Positions 1 to 9,533 of a stretch of 64,000 bases of DNA are shown one piece after another; within the stretch, counting starts at the first letter, position 1; every line of letters begins with the position of its first letter. A model generated the notes under the pieces. That model worked only from the letters and a program-made list of their open reading frames with translations. It searched no databases and had not been told where the DNA came from. Source of the stretch: Ooceraea biroi (Eukaryota; Arthropoda; Insecta; Hymenoptera; Formicidae); contig NC_039517.1 of the NCBI RefSeq assembly GCF_003672135.1, positions 7,595,475 to 7,659,474 on the forward strand, given 5' to 3'. The translations under genes were made by a program, and so were the position numbers.

Positions 1-429
1 TAATAAACTGTTATTATTCGACATAATTTATCCGAAAAAATTTTGTGGTTCTATTATTATGTGTTTTATACTCTACATTTATTGAATGACACCGGACGAG
101 AGTCGAAATGCTCGCTTTTCCGCCCACGAAACTCATCGTCTATTCCAATTCACTGTTGTAACTTCGTATAATATTTCATTCTCTTTTCTATCCTTCTTGG
201 AGTACACCGGAGTCGCACGACACTGCGAATTAGCGTTTCTGGCGGCATAGCAGAAACGGACAACGCGCATTAACCTGGTGGAAAGCGCGCCTGCATCCGA
301 GTTTTGATTTTCCGTGGGATCGGATGTCGCTCCGTGTACACCCGAAATGTTCCAGATATCACAAAGTTTCCTCGTAAACTTCGTCTAGCGTCGCAATATT
401 TTCAGCAATAATTTAGAAAATTAACAGGT

Positions 430-453
430 AATATTAGGATAAATATTAGGATA
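430..453. repeat. 12-bp tandem duplication
   Basis: The unit AATATTAGGATA occurs twice head to tail without mismatch. It looks like a simple replication-slippage duplication in non-coding DNA. Confidence 0.85.
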
Positions 454-1589
454 ACTTCTAATTTTCTTTATTTTCCTTGTAATCTATGCTTTGAAAGAAT
501 AGCGTGGAATTTCTGATTTATCATTATATATAGGGTAACCGTTCGTTCTGTTCTTTGGTCCTGCATTCGTCCGCAATGTTTGTAATGTACGGACAAAGCT
601 TAATGCACCGGCCGGACAGACGGCAGTTCCACAAGTTCGCATTACCATTGGACTAATTAGTCACTTTAATATTGTATTTGGAAGGGTAAACAATGCGGGA
701 GTTATTTTCGTTTTCTCCCTCGGGCGCATTATTAGGGAACCTGTCGTCAGTTTAACGATACATATATTCACAGAGATGTATACATCCGCCACACGCTAAT
801 AGATTCTCCTTCTTTCAATCGCCAACAACATAACGATCACGATGGTCTTTAAAAGTATCTGATAAATTAATTTTTAATTTAATTCAATCGGCTCAAATTA
901 AATTATATCAGGATTTTAAATCGAGAAAGATATATTGGTAGCATTGGTAGCACGATTGAGCGATAATACAAATACTACTAGGAATATTCAGTTTCACAAA
1001 AGATGTATAATCGACATTGGCATTGGCAGTTACGTAACTTATTACGAGGCGTTTAACTAATTATCGCGAGTGGACGTATTTGTTCAATGTCCGAGTTCGA
1101 GACGCGAATCACGAGGCGAAATTAGCGATCTATCCGCCATCCGTGCAGACTCATGTCAACATCGCCAGCACGCAGTGTATACACGGCCGTAGGCGGACAT
1201 GATTGTCGATTGATCGGATGTCCGATAATCCGATTTCGATCGCTCCCTGATTATCCCCTCGTCGCTTTTTCGTCAAAGTGATGTCGTTTCGGACATTAGC
1301 TGCGGATAAAAATCATGGAAGCCACGTCGGCCGTGCGCTCTCGAGCGGCTATCAACAGTTGTCGAATTCATCATCGCATCGTTACGACTGTTACGAGTCG
1401 CATCTCGGATCATGACAACTTGGTCTCATTTCCTGCTTTCTGTATCTGTCATGCATTTAATTAACGCTTCCGTCAACGATTAATTGTCGACACTGTCGTG
1501 CGACACGAGCGAGGGAGCGAGAAGACCGGAGAGACTTGTCGATCACGGCGATAGGCATCGAGTGCAACACGCGCGACAGTTGCCATCGG

Positions 1590-1657
1590 TGCGCGAATCA
1601 TTCGGCGATTTTCTACAGCATCGTGCGCGAATCATTCGGCGATTTTCTACAGCATCG
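1590..1657. repeat. Exact 34-bp tandem duplication
   Basis: Two perfect consecutive copies of a 34-bp unit beginning TGCGCGAATCATTCGG occupy 1590-1623 and 1624-1657. The lack of divergence indicates a recent slippage or duplication event, or an assembly artefact. An open frame (1484-1834) runs through both copies, but 34 is not a multiple of three, so the two copies are read in different frames. That argues against a conserved protein repeat. Confidence 0.9.
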
Positions 1658-2179
1658 CGCGCTAATTTCGCTTTTGTGAAACGCGGCACGGGATTCGGTT
1701 TCCGAATAGCGGATGCGAGCAAAAATGATAATGTGTCAAACAATCACGAGTCCCCTTGGTTTGCGTGCGTGGAGATGGAATGCCAGGCGTTCCAACGTAT
1801 CTATGCAGCGGCTTATGCACAATGCATAAAGTAATCCACTCGCCCGATTCGCGTAATCGGGGCGTATGCTTCAAGAGGAATACAATATGTCATAGCTGAC
1901 AATTTTTTCTTTTAAATAAGAGCTAAAGGAGAGATACATTTTATCTACTACCTCGCGGAATCAGATTCTCCCAGAACAGGCGATAACGAGTGATAACAAG
2001 AAGAGGATATTACGAGCGACCTCGAATTACCCGAAAAGGAGACACGACATGAAACGGAACCGAGCCACGCGAGCAAGTAACGCAAATAATTTTACGTGGC
2101 ATAAAATAAGATTAAGCCCGGGAATAAAATTCGATATATAAAACAAAGAGGACCGAAGCGAGGGGGGCGAAAAACGGAT

Positions 2180-3401
2180 GGCGGGGAAGATGTACGGGAG
2201 AGCGAGAGGAGAGAGACCGGAGAGAGGCGAGAACATCCGACGGGGCCACGCCGCGCCACGCCGCCATATCGTCCCTCCACCCGCGTCCTACCAACCACTA
2301 CCACCCCATCCACCCATTCACCCTCTTTCCCCCCCAGCCTCGCAGCAGCGGCAGCAACCCCCGAACAGGCTCTCTGGCACTCTCCTTCACCTCAGTAGCG
2401 CCGGGCGTCTCGACGCGGCAGCACGTTGCGTCGGGGTATTCAGCACGCGACTTTGGTCCCATAATTCAGTGTGTGCATCCTCGATCTCTCTTCCTGTCTC
2501 TATCTTTTTCTCTTCATTCATTCCTCTGATTATCTATCGCTCCTTTCTCGCCAATTCTTGGGGATTCTTCACGGACGTCCATCCGGTCACCCCGCGTCGC
2601 CCTCGCCTGCTCGAGGGTTCGCGATCGGACCCGCCCACCCGCGCGCGAGTGACTTTCCCCTACCCCCTCCGACGCCGATTGCTCCTCTCCTTCCCTCCCT
2701 CCCTCGATCGCGCAGGAAAACAGCGTCGCGACGCGTGCAGTCGCGTCCGCCGAAGTCCCGAATCTGGGAGCGCTTTTCGGGACCGGCGAGAGAAGGCCGT
2801 TTACAAGGGCTCGGCACGGGCTGATTTTCTCGGCGGTTCCTTTTTTTCTTTCTATCCCATTGTTCCCCGTTCTGCACCCCGTTCGCGCACGGCGGGACCT
2901 GTCATGGGGGAGGATCTGCCCTCCGGAGACGCCCGGCACGGTTAGTTCCAGGTGAAACCGAAGGTGCGCCAGGTATCGGCGCCACCGCCGGAGGATTGCG
3001 AGTGACGTTTACAACGTTCCGACGAATTTCGGCGAAAGCCTCGCCGATCGACGGCGATCGGTCGTGCGTTTGCGTCGAGCAGTAGTCACAATATTCACGA
3101 AGGGTGACACGTCGCGCGTTCCCTCCCAGCGCCGGGACGGCCCGTAAGGGCGCCGATCGTGACGGTGGAGGGTGCTACGCACCCCAGTGGTCCAGTGTGC
3201 GATCCATCCGATCTCGACTGTGACGATTATCGTGATCATCGTGATTCATGCTAATCGCTAAAAAGTGTCGTGCCGGATTATTTTATTGCATCGATAGTCT
3301 TTGACAGTGATTTACGGAAGAAGGATTACGAGGAAAGAGTCATAAGTGACGTGTAGTGACGTTTTGTGGACCGATCGAGAGTATTTTGGAAGTGACTGGT
3401 T
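2180..3401 (+). promoter_or_regulatory. Putative promoter and 5' untranslated region
   Basis: This block is markedly more GC- and CpG-rich than its left flank and contains long pyrimidine-rich stretches (about 2290-2720). It immediately precedes the signal-peptide exon at 3402-3645. An insect-type initiator match TCAGT lies at 2466-2470, with no obvious TATA box upstream and at best a weak downstream element. A potential donor (CAG followed by GTGAAA near 2950) would allow an untranslated first exon. In the frame of the downstream exon a TGA at 3393-3395 closes the frame just before the first ATG. A 255-codon frame (2178-2945) is Pro/Arg/Ser-rich with no domain and is explained by GC richness. 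The transcription start is not determined. Confidence 0.45.
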
Positions 3402-3645
3402 ATGGCCGTGACGAGATCGATCTCGATCTTCCGGATGGATGGTGGCGGTAGCGAGGACATTAGGGGTTCGCGGAGGTGCAATCCACGGGCGGGGGTGAGA
3501 TTCGGCGATCGCCGAGCGTCTAGGGGATCGTCCGGTGTTGAAGGTGGATCGGTTATGGCGACGCGCGGTGGTTCCGGCAAATTTCTTCTGGTTGGCGCTG
3601 TTCTGGCCATACAGTTTGTTGGCGCGGCGGCGATATCCAGCAAGG
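3402..3645 (+). CDS. First coding exon of a secreted or membrane protein (partial gene)
   Basis: Two in-frame ATGs exist: 3402 (GTT-ATG-G context) and 3555 (GTT-ATG-G). A TGA at 3393 precedes the first. The protein from 3555 has a classical signal peptide: n-region MATRGGSGK, a hydrophobic core FLLVGAVLAIQFVGAAA, and small residues suiting signal peptidase cleavage near AAA-ISS. The exon ends after S-S-K plus one base (phase 1) at AGG|GTGAGT, a near-consensus donor at 3646-3651. If translation starts at 3402, a 51-residue Arg/Gly/Ser-rich extension precedes the signal, which would be unusual for a secreted protein, so 3555 is the likelier functional start. Phase-1 signal exons are common in insect immunoglobulin-superfamily and other extracellular modular proteins, but no mature domain lies in this exon, so the family cannot be named. 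I recognise no downstream exon in the window. The exon is inferred, without transcript support. Confidence 0.6.
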
Positions 3646-3651
3646 GTGAGT
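3646..3651 (+). other. 5' splice donor GTGAGT
   Basis: GTGAGT directly follows AGCAAGG at the end of the signal-peptide exon, matching the metazoan donor consensus at all intronic positions. Reading on without splicing adds about 33 unremarkable codons before a stop at 3744-3746, so splicing here is the preferred reading. Confidence 0.65.
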
Positions 3652-6600
3652 GCGTCGATCAGTGTGATCCAAAAATACTCGTAAATCCCTCGAGTGTGTG
3701 TGTATGGATGCGAGCTTTATTTTCTGGCGTGGAATTCAGCGGCTAAAGTGGTTCGCCAAGTGATTGATAAATAGCCGCAGGTTCTGACACGACGCTCTCC
3801 TCAGGATAACAATGTAAATATACGGTATTTTAACACTGAAGTTGAAGCTCTCTCCTGATTCGGAGGATGATTATTTATCGAATGGAATAAGTGTAACAGG
3901 ATGTTCTTACACCGAATAAAAAAAGCTAATTTTCTCGCAGTCTTTATCTAGACAATTTATATCGATGAAAAGTGTGCAATGCAAATATTGAGAAAAGATG
4001 TTAAAGGTATATTTAAAAATAGATTACATAAATTTGTTTCCAGTTATATTCTTTTATATTTAATCGAGAATGACGGGTTCCCATTTAACGTGCGGATCTT
4101 CACTACGTGTCTTCTCGTTTAAACGCACGCACGTCCTACATGAAGACGGGGTCTTTGAGCTTCTATCCTTCGCCGATGTCTCATAATCTAATACCGCGAC
4201 TAACTTCGGCCGTTACTTGAACGGGCGAGGGAGAAATGCTTCCATCGCCGAGTCGCCCAAGTTCCAGAGGGTGATTCGATTCGCGAAATATTTTGCTGCG
4301 AGTCGAGACCGAGTACCAATCGGCGTCGCCAAAGTAACCAAAGATCTCATCTTGGAGGATTCGGTTCTCGTCCTCCGTCGAATCAGGTTCCTCGCCGATT
4401 TTCCTGATTATCGGACTGCGAGAGGGACGAAGAGTCCGGACACCGCGATAACGAGCTTGTCCCGATTTGCTATTCGAGATCGTTGTAACAGCGTACGGGA
4501 TTTGAGAGATCGTCTGAGAAACGAAGAGAGAACGAGAGGGAGAGGGAGAGAGGTAGTAAACGGCAAGAAACGGAGACGCATACTAAATGACGGATGCTGC
4601 CCGATCCGATCGGTCCTCCTCTCACCTTCACAAGCTGCTGGCTAACGCGATTTTCGCGTCTGGACCGCATCATGAAATACACATCAGAGATGAATTTCGA
4701 GAAATCGTGATATCGTCGCAAATAATGACAACTGGAATATCCTGTTTTGATGTGAATTCATACGAACGCTCGGATTGCAGGCGATTCGAGTGTCACGGCG
4801 GCGGTTGAGGGGAGCAAGGGGGAGATAATAATTAGCGCAATTGATGCGATTTCAGAATATGCGAGAAATTTGATATTTTTTATTATTCTCTTTTACATGC
4901 GCGAATTCGTTTGTACATATTTTTCGTTAATATTAGCATTTAGCGATACTTTTGTTTTTATTAATATTATTATATATCACTGCACGAATCGATGATAATA
5001 AAATCGTAATTGTCGCACAACAGTCGCGCGTATTGATTTTTGATTAATAATACCGTGCGAGGCGTTACGCGATTATGCGCTGTGTACACGAGATGAACTA
5101 AAGGCTGTTAATGTAAATTTCCTGCGCCTCGTCGCAATATCGCGGGCAAACAATTCTTGTGTGCTCACCTCGAGTAGCTGCATTATGTAAGACAAAGAAC
5201 GATATAGTTACTTAATCGATAGACGTAACTTAATACTTGCGTACTCATACAATACACACATAAGCACGCACATTTACGCATACACACACACATACACACA
5301 CACACACGGCAAGTATATGGACAATTAAGACTTTACAATTGCTGCGTTTTGCGTATGCCGCTGAAAATACTGTCAAACAAAGTAAAATATCGTTAAACTA
5401 AAGTTTCATATCGCAATGTGCAAACGCGATATTTGCCAACCAAAACATTCGAGAATTATCTTTAAAATATTTCTAAATTTATATTCTATTGTTTTCAAGA
5501 AATTCATAACTTTTATCGTGTCCTTGCTCCATTTGATTAAAATGTACATCACGATGGATTCTCTTCTCTGCCGTACTTAATACGCTCTTGCAATTTGCCG
5601 CAAGACCTTCGTACAAGATGCAAGAGTGGTTCGCCGTCTCGCAACTTCTTTCGTAACGTTCACGGTACGTCGAATCACGTTGGCGTCGTCGTCATCGTCG
5701 GTGGCGAGTATCGCCGACTAGGAACCGACGTTGAATTAATTGAAAATCGTCGCTGTTGAAACGCCCGCCGCACGGGCTTCGCACGGAAACGCGGCGGACG
5801 TCATTTTGATCTGGTTTTAATTAAACAACGGACGTCGCGCGCGAGCGTCATGCCGAGATCAGGGAGAGCGAGAAAGAGAACCGAGAAGGTCGAACCGCGC
5901 GTGTAGTGGATAGATGGACGGAAAGTGCGGCGGGTAGGGGCGGAAAGGGTGATAAGTGGAAGCCGGATGATTGAGGGCAACGACGGAACGTTTTAACGCG
6001 ATTAAAAAACGTCGCATGGTCGATCAAAGGCGTCCACCCGTGGCACACGAAATCCATGGGCCACCGCTAGCAAAAGAACGCCGATCTTCGTACAGTGGCC
6101 CTCGAAAATGCCGGTTCGACCGCTAGTCTGCCGTGTGTAAAAGTGCAATATGACTAACCGACCGAGAGACCCTATCGGTTAGACATCCACCGGTGAACCG
6201 GATCCGGGGTGAAGTTCATATACATACGTGCGCGCATACTCTTATCGCGGGAAGAATAATAATATCATTTATAACGCGTTTATGCCTGTATATGAGTGCA
6301 TGACGAGGTGCAACATCCGGAATTCGTACGAAATCTCTACCTCATGGAAAAAAGAGTGAATTTAGCAAATTTAATAAATAAATAAATAGAAAGTAATCGT
6401 ATGATAATAATACCAATGTCTCATTTAATATCGGTTGCGAAATTATTATTTTATGAAAATTCTCATGGAATTTTATGTATGTTATATATTTGTTTTAACA
6501 AATACACACAAATTACGCCGTTGAAATAACGAAACCTCAAAATCCAGTGGCAGCATCTAACAACAATTAAAACATGCAGTTGGTATTACTAAAGCTTTGC

Positions 6601-7640
6601 ACGGCGACCGCAGTTTCGGCGAAATTACGACTTGTCAATGGATTAGCGATATACCATGTCGAGCTGGGTATTTGCACAAAGTTTGTCAGCCGGTTATTAT
6701 AATTAGTTTGCGCGTTTGAAATGTGGCGAGTTCACGCGTCGTTGAGCCGATGCTGGATACGAACCGCGCGAATTGTCGTTGCGGAACGAAGATCAGCGGT
6801 AATACTGCTTTAACAGCAATGCGCTTTATTAATAAAGCTCGGCTTCGAAACATACAAACGATATTGTATTATGAAATCCATTATGTTATATTGCGCCAAA
6901 TATTGTAATAATGTTCGTTAGTACACACGGATGTTATTGTCTCGTTATTGCATAAATTGATATTCAAGAACATCGTTATATCATATCCGGTTAGCCCGTG
7001 AGATAACGCAATCATTATGCAAATGTGATTATGTTATCAATTTCCGTCCAGAAGTGATACAAAGACGAATTAAAGAAATGCACATGTAATTCACCAGAGC
7101 TTGAAAAGTATTCACACAGCCGATTTCGAAGAGCTTCCAAAAGATATGCACGTACAGAAACTCACGGATCAGCTTGACATCATGAATTAGGTACGTGGCC
7201 TGCATTATATAGCACATCACTTCGTAGTGCCGCACGCGCGTGCTATGTAATCACACTCGGCGTGAATCAGACAATATGTCGTCCTCGAAAAAGATGAACC
7301 ATCGGCGAGGACTCGGAAATTTACTGGCGCATAAACGCGCATTCATAGAACGGGCTCACCCTGTCGTGAAGCCACGAAGCTGACGAGACGCGTCATTAAA
7401 ATTAACAGCGCGTTGTGTCTGAACGGAGCCTCAGGCAAAAGCAGTTACGGGAAGTCGAGTATACGGCAATCGCGAGGGCGCGATCCACGAATCTGCCCGT
7501 ACGTGAGTGTGTACACGTTATCTGCACGGGAGTCACGTAACGCCACGGATATCCCTTTCTTATCCCGCCAGAGAAGCGTTCTGTGATTCGACGGCGCATC
7601 CACGCCTGGAATTATACGTGTTCGTTTTATCAATTTTCCC
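3652..7640. other. Putative first-intron DNA, no gene recognised
   Basis: This region alternates AT-rich and CpG-rich non-coding DNA. I find no exon with both splice sites and a recognisable protein segment. It contains a CA-type microsatellite at 5252-5307 and a purine-rich GA tract near 4520-4555. The 142-codon frame at 4217-4645 starts at TTG, has no domain and is Arg-rich, as expected by chance in this composition. Confidence 0.5.
5252..5307. repeat. CA/TG microsatellite, interrupted
   Basis: The tract is a run of AC dinucleotides interrupted by TA and short CG-containing words. The purest part is 5281-5307. Confidence 0.85.
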
Positions 7641-7681
7641 TTGCAAGATCAGTCCACATCAGGATCGTGTTTTGAGATGTC

Positions 7682-7770
7682 GCAATTCTTGGAATTTGTT
7701 CTCGTGCCATCTCTTATCACCTCATGTTCTCCTATTACAAAATTAATTTTTCGGACCAGAAATCTACCAC
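7682..7770 (+). repeat. 80-bp module, copy 1 (outer left)
   Basis: This copy reads CAATTCTTGGAATTTGTTCT and continues with GTGCC, CTCTTAT, CATGTTCTCCT and TTAATTTTTCGG blocks. The same block order recurs in direct orientation at about 10085-10165, and inverted at about 10178-10249 and 10335-10424. The copies bracket the minisatellite and foldback element, so this copy and the last one form an outer inverted-repeat pair roughly 2.7 kb apart. Copies are diverged but alignable along their whole length. No coding capacity is supported. Confidence 0.75.
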
Positions 7771-7816
7771 TTTGGATCAACAATTTTTGGAATCGAAAAA
7801 TACTGCAAGTTCCTAA

Positions 7817-8042
7817 TATGACAGAAATTATCCAACACTTCAATACGACAGAAATTATCCACACTGCAATACGACAGAAATTATCCACACTGCAATACGA
7901 CAGAAATTATCCACACTGCAATACGACAGAAATTATGCAACACTCAAATACGAGAAAAATTATGCAACACTTCAATACGACAAAAATTATGCAACAACCA
8001 AATACGATAGAAATTATGCAACACTTCAATACGACAGAAATT
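7817..8042 (+). repeat. 26/27-bp minisatellite, left segment
   Basis: The unit is approximately CAGAAATTATGCAACACTTC followed by AATACGA. The CAGAAATT anchor (or its variants) starts at 7822, 7849, 7875, 7901, 7927, 7954, 7981, 8008 and 8035, giving spacings of 26 or 27. The three 26-bp steps carry TCCACACTGC in place of TGCAACACTTC, so two sub-variants are interleaved. The array continues on the far side of the foldback element at 9983 in the same orientation and phase. The open frame through it (7641-8054) is a by-product of the repeat. Confidence 0.9.
8035..8042. other. Left 8-bp target-site duplication CAGAAATT
   Basis: CAGAAATT directly precedes the left end of the foldback element and recurs immediately after its right end (9983-9990). 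Deleting the element plus one copy restores an uninterrupted 27-bp array spacing, which supports a true target duplication over chance similarity. Confidence 0.75.
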
Positions 8043-8667
8043 TACGTCTATTAAGTTGACACAGCCACTTTAGCACAATCAAATAAAACATTCATAGAAA
8101 TTTAGTGCTTTTTTGTTGCTAATTTGTTGCTCTATTCCGGATTTTGTTGCTGCAGCCATTTCTTAAAACACAATGGCTGTGTTAGCTTAAGTTTAAAGTT
8201 AGCACAGCCATATTAAAAAAATTTTTTTAAATAAAAAACAAGGCATAATTATTTAGTGCTATTTTGTTGCTAATTTGTTGCTTCATTCACAAATTTGTTG
8301 CACCACCCTTATCATCGGAACACTACCCTTAGCTTAACTATTGCGCATTTAGCACAACATCCTAGAACTCGAATTTCAGGAAAAATTACGACGGATTATG
8401 TCATTTCGATTTTGTTGGTTTACATTTTCGTCAATCCCGATTTTATTGCTCCACCCCTATGAGCAGAAAGCCACCCCTAGTTACACCTACCCAGCACAAC
8501 ACATTATAACTCGAATTTCAGGAAAAATTACAACGGATTATGTCATTTCGATTTTGTTGCTTTACATTTTCGTCAATCCCGATTTTGTTGCTCCACCCCT
8601 ATGAACAGAAAGCCACCCCTAGTTACACCTACCCAGTACAACACATTATAACTCGAATTTTAAAGGG
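8043..8667 (+). repeat. Left inverted arm (625 bp)
   Basis: The arm runs from TACGTCTATTAAG to TTTTAAAGGG and matches the reverse complement of 9534-9982 in order throughout. It is 176 bp longer than the right arm. The excess equals one extra 142-bp tandem unit plus a 34-bp segment (GTTTACATTTTCGTCAATCC region) missing from the right arm. It contains recurring GTTGCTAATTTGTTGCT words and a central palindromic A/T run near 8215-8232. Confidence 0.85.
8369..8652 (+). repeat. 142-bp tandem duplication inside the left arm
   Basis: The copies are 8369-8510 and 8511-8652, each beginning TCGAATTTCAGGAAAAATTA and ending in CACATTATAAC-type sequence, with a third truncated start at 8653. The two copies differ at only a few positions (for example ACGACGG versus ACAACGG), so the duplication is younger than the arm itself. 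The right arm carries only one copy. Confidence 0.9.
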
Positions 8668-8710
8668 AATTTCTGCGGATTATGTTATTTCGATTTTGTT
8701 GCTTCACTTT

Positions 8711-8794
8711 TGATAGCTGTAGTCGAATTGGTAAAGACGTTATGGATTGTAGGGAGATTCATGTTCGAACCCTGGCTAAAGAAAGACATTTTTT
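8711..8794 (+). ncRNA. tRNA-like / SINE-head Pol III unit
   Basis: An A-box match TAGTCGAATTGG lies at 8720-8731 and a B-box match GTTCGAACC at 8763-8771, spaced as in tRNA genes. A run of six T residues at 8789-8794 could terminate Pol III transcription. The D-stem can form (GTC with GAC) and the T-stem pairs at four of five positions around the TTCGAAC loop. The acceptor and anticodon stems do not pair well, so this is not a functional tRNA but a tRNA-derived element, as in insect SINE heads. A GATAGCT at 8711 is complementary to AGCTATC at 8866-8872, perhaps marking the ends of a larger SINE-like insert of about 160 bp. It sits in the loop of the foldback element. Expression is unknown. 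Confidence 0.55.
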
Positions 8795-9399
8795 GCAATA
8801 AATTGGTATTGAAAGTAACAGAACCCATGTAAAGCTGGACCCCCACCAACACCAAAAAAGTTCATAGCTATCAGAAAATTTAGTGCTAGTTATGTGCTAA
8901 TTAGTTGCTCTATTCCCGATTTTGTTGTTCGAATCGTTTAGCAGGAAATTGCGATCAAAATGGGGGTTCCATCTTAACGTTAAGCCGGCCTCTCCCATAT
9001 TGAAGAAACTATATAGAGTGCTCGAATCAACAAAACAACTACACTGGAATTTGTTGCTATTTTGTTGCTCTAAGATAGTGTAAATTAATTTAAAAAATAT
9101 AATGCTGTTTAAAAGATACTAACATCCACGAACAAGTACAACGCAGCGCGTTATAACTCTACCGACAAAACTCATTGCAAGAAGGTATTGCTAAAAATTA
9201 CTAACCATAAAACACTTTTACATGAATAAATATGTACAATAATTAAACCACAACTAAGTTAAATTAACAATTATTAAACAAAAATCAGGCAATCACAGAC
9301 TAGGCGCTTTAGCGATGAGCTAAATGACTTAAAAAATTTGTCGCTCGCAAGAATGTGGTCTTAAACTGTTCCCTGCATCACGGGCTATCGAAAATTACC

Positions 9400-9533
9400 A
9401 AAAACTGAATTTGTTGCTAACAAAGTGACAAAATAGCCTCTTATATGATCAAGTATACACACGGCTGTGCAGGAGCATATACATATATAGCGGCTGCTTT
9501 ACCATTTTGGAACTAGCAACAAATTCAGTTTTT
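9400..9533. repeat. 20-bp perfect inverted repeat abutting the right arm
   Basis: AAAAACTGAATTTGTTGCTA at 9400-9419 is the exact reverse complement of 9514-9533, separated by 94 bp. The right copy ends precisely where the long right arm begins (9534). This suggests the loop contains its own smaller foldback, or a breakpoint from an earlier rearrangement. Confidence 0.85.

Larger units (their letters stand above)
1..2170. other. Upstream non-coding DNA
   Basis: I see no recognisable gene here. The stretch is mixed AT-rich and CpG-containing DNA. The open frames present are short, begin at non-ATG codons or overlap on both strands, and none shows a known motif. It carries two small exact tandem duplications (a 12-bp unit at 430-453 and a 34-bp unit at 1590-1657). 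It lies upstream of the plus-strand promoter-like block and could hold distal regulatory sequence, but nothing specific can be supported. Confidence 0.5.
8668..9533. other. Loop region of the foldback element
   Basis: This is the non-inverted centre between the two arms. It holds the tRNA-like unit at its left side, further copies of the GTTGCT word family near 8879-8930 and 9050-9072, and a 20-bp perfect inverted pair (9400-9419 with 9514-9533). No frame resembles a transposase or other protein. Confidence 0.7.

Noticed and set aside
2178..2945. 255-codon plus-strand frame
   Set aside because: Pro/Arg/Ser-rich translation of GC-rich promoter DNA, no domain, overlapping open frames on both strands; more likely 5' untranslated sequence.
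7641..8054. 137-codon frame with repeating protein pattern
   Set aside because: It is the translation of the 26/27-bp minisatellite; mixed 26 and 27 spacing shows no selection for frame.
8711..8784. Intact tRNA gene
   Set aside because: The A and B boxes match, but acceptor and anticodon stems do not pair, so it is kept only as a tRNA-derived element.
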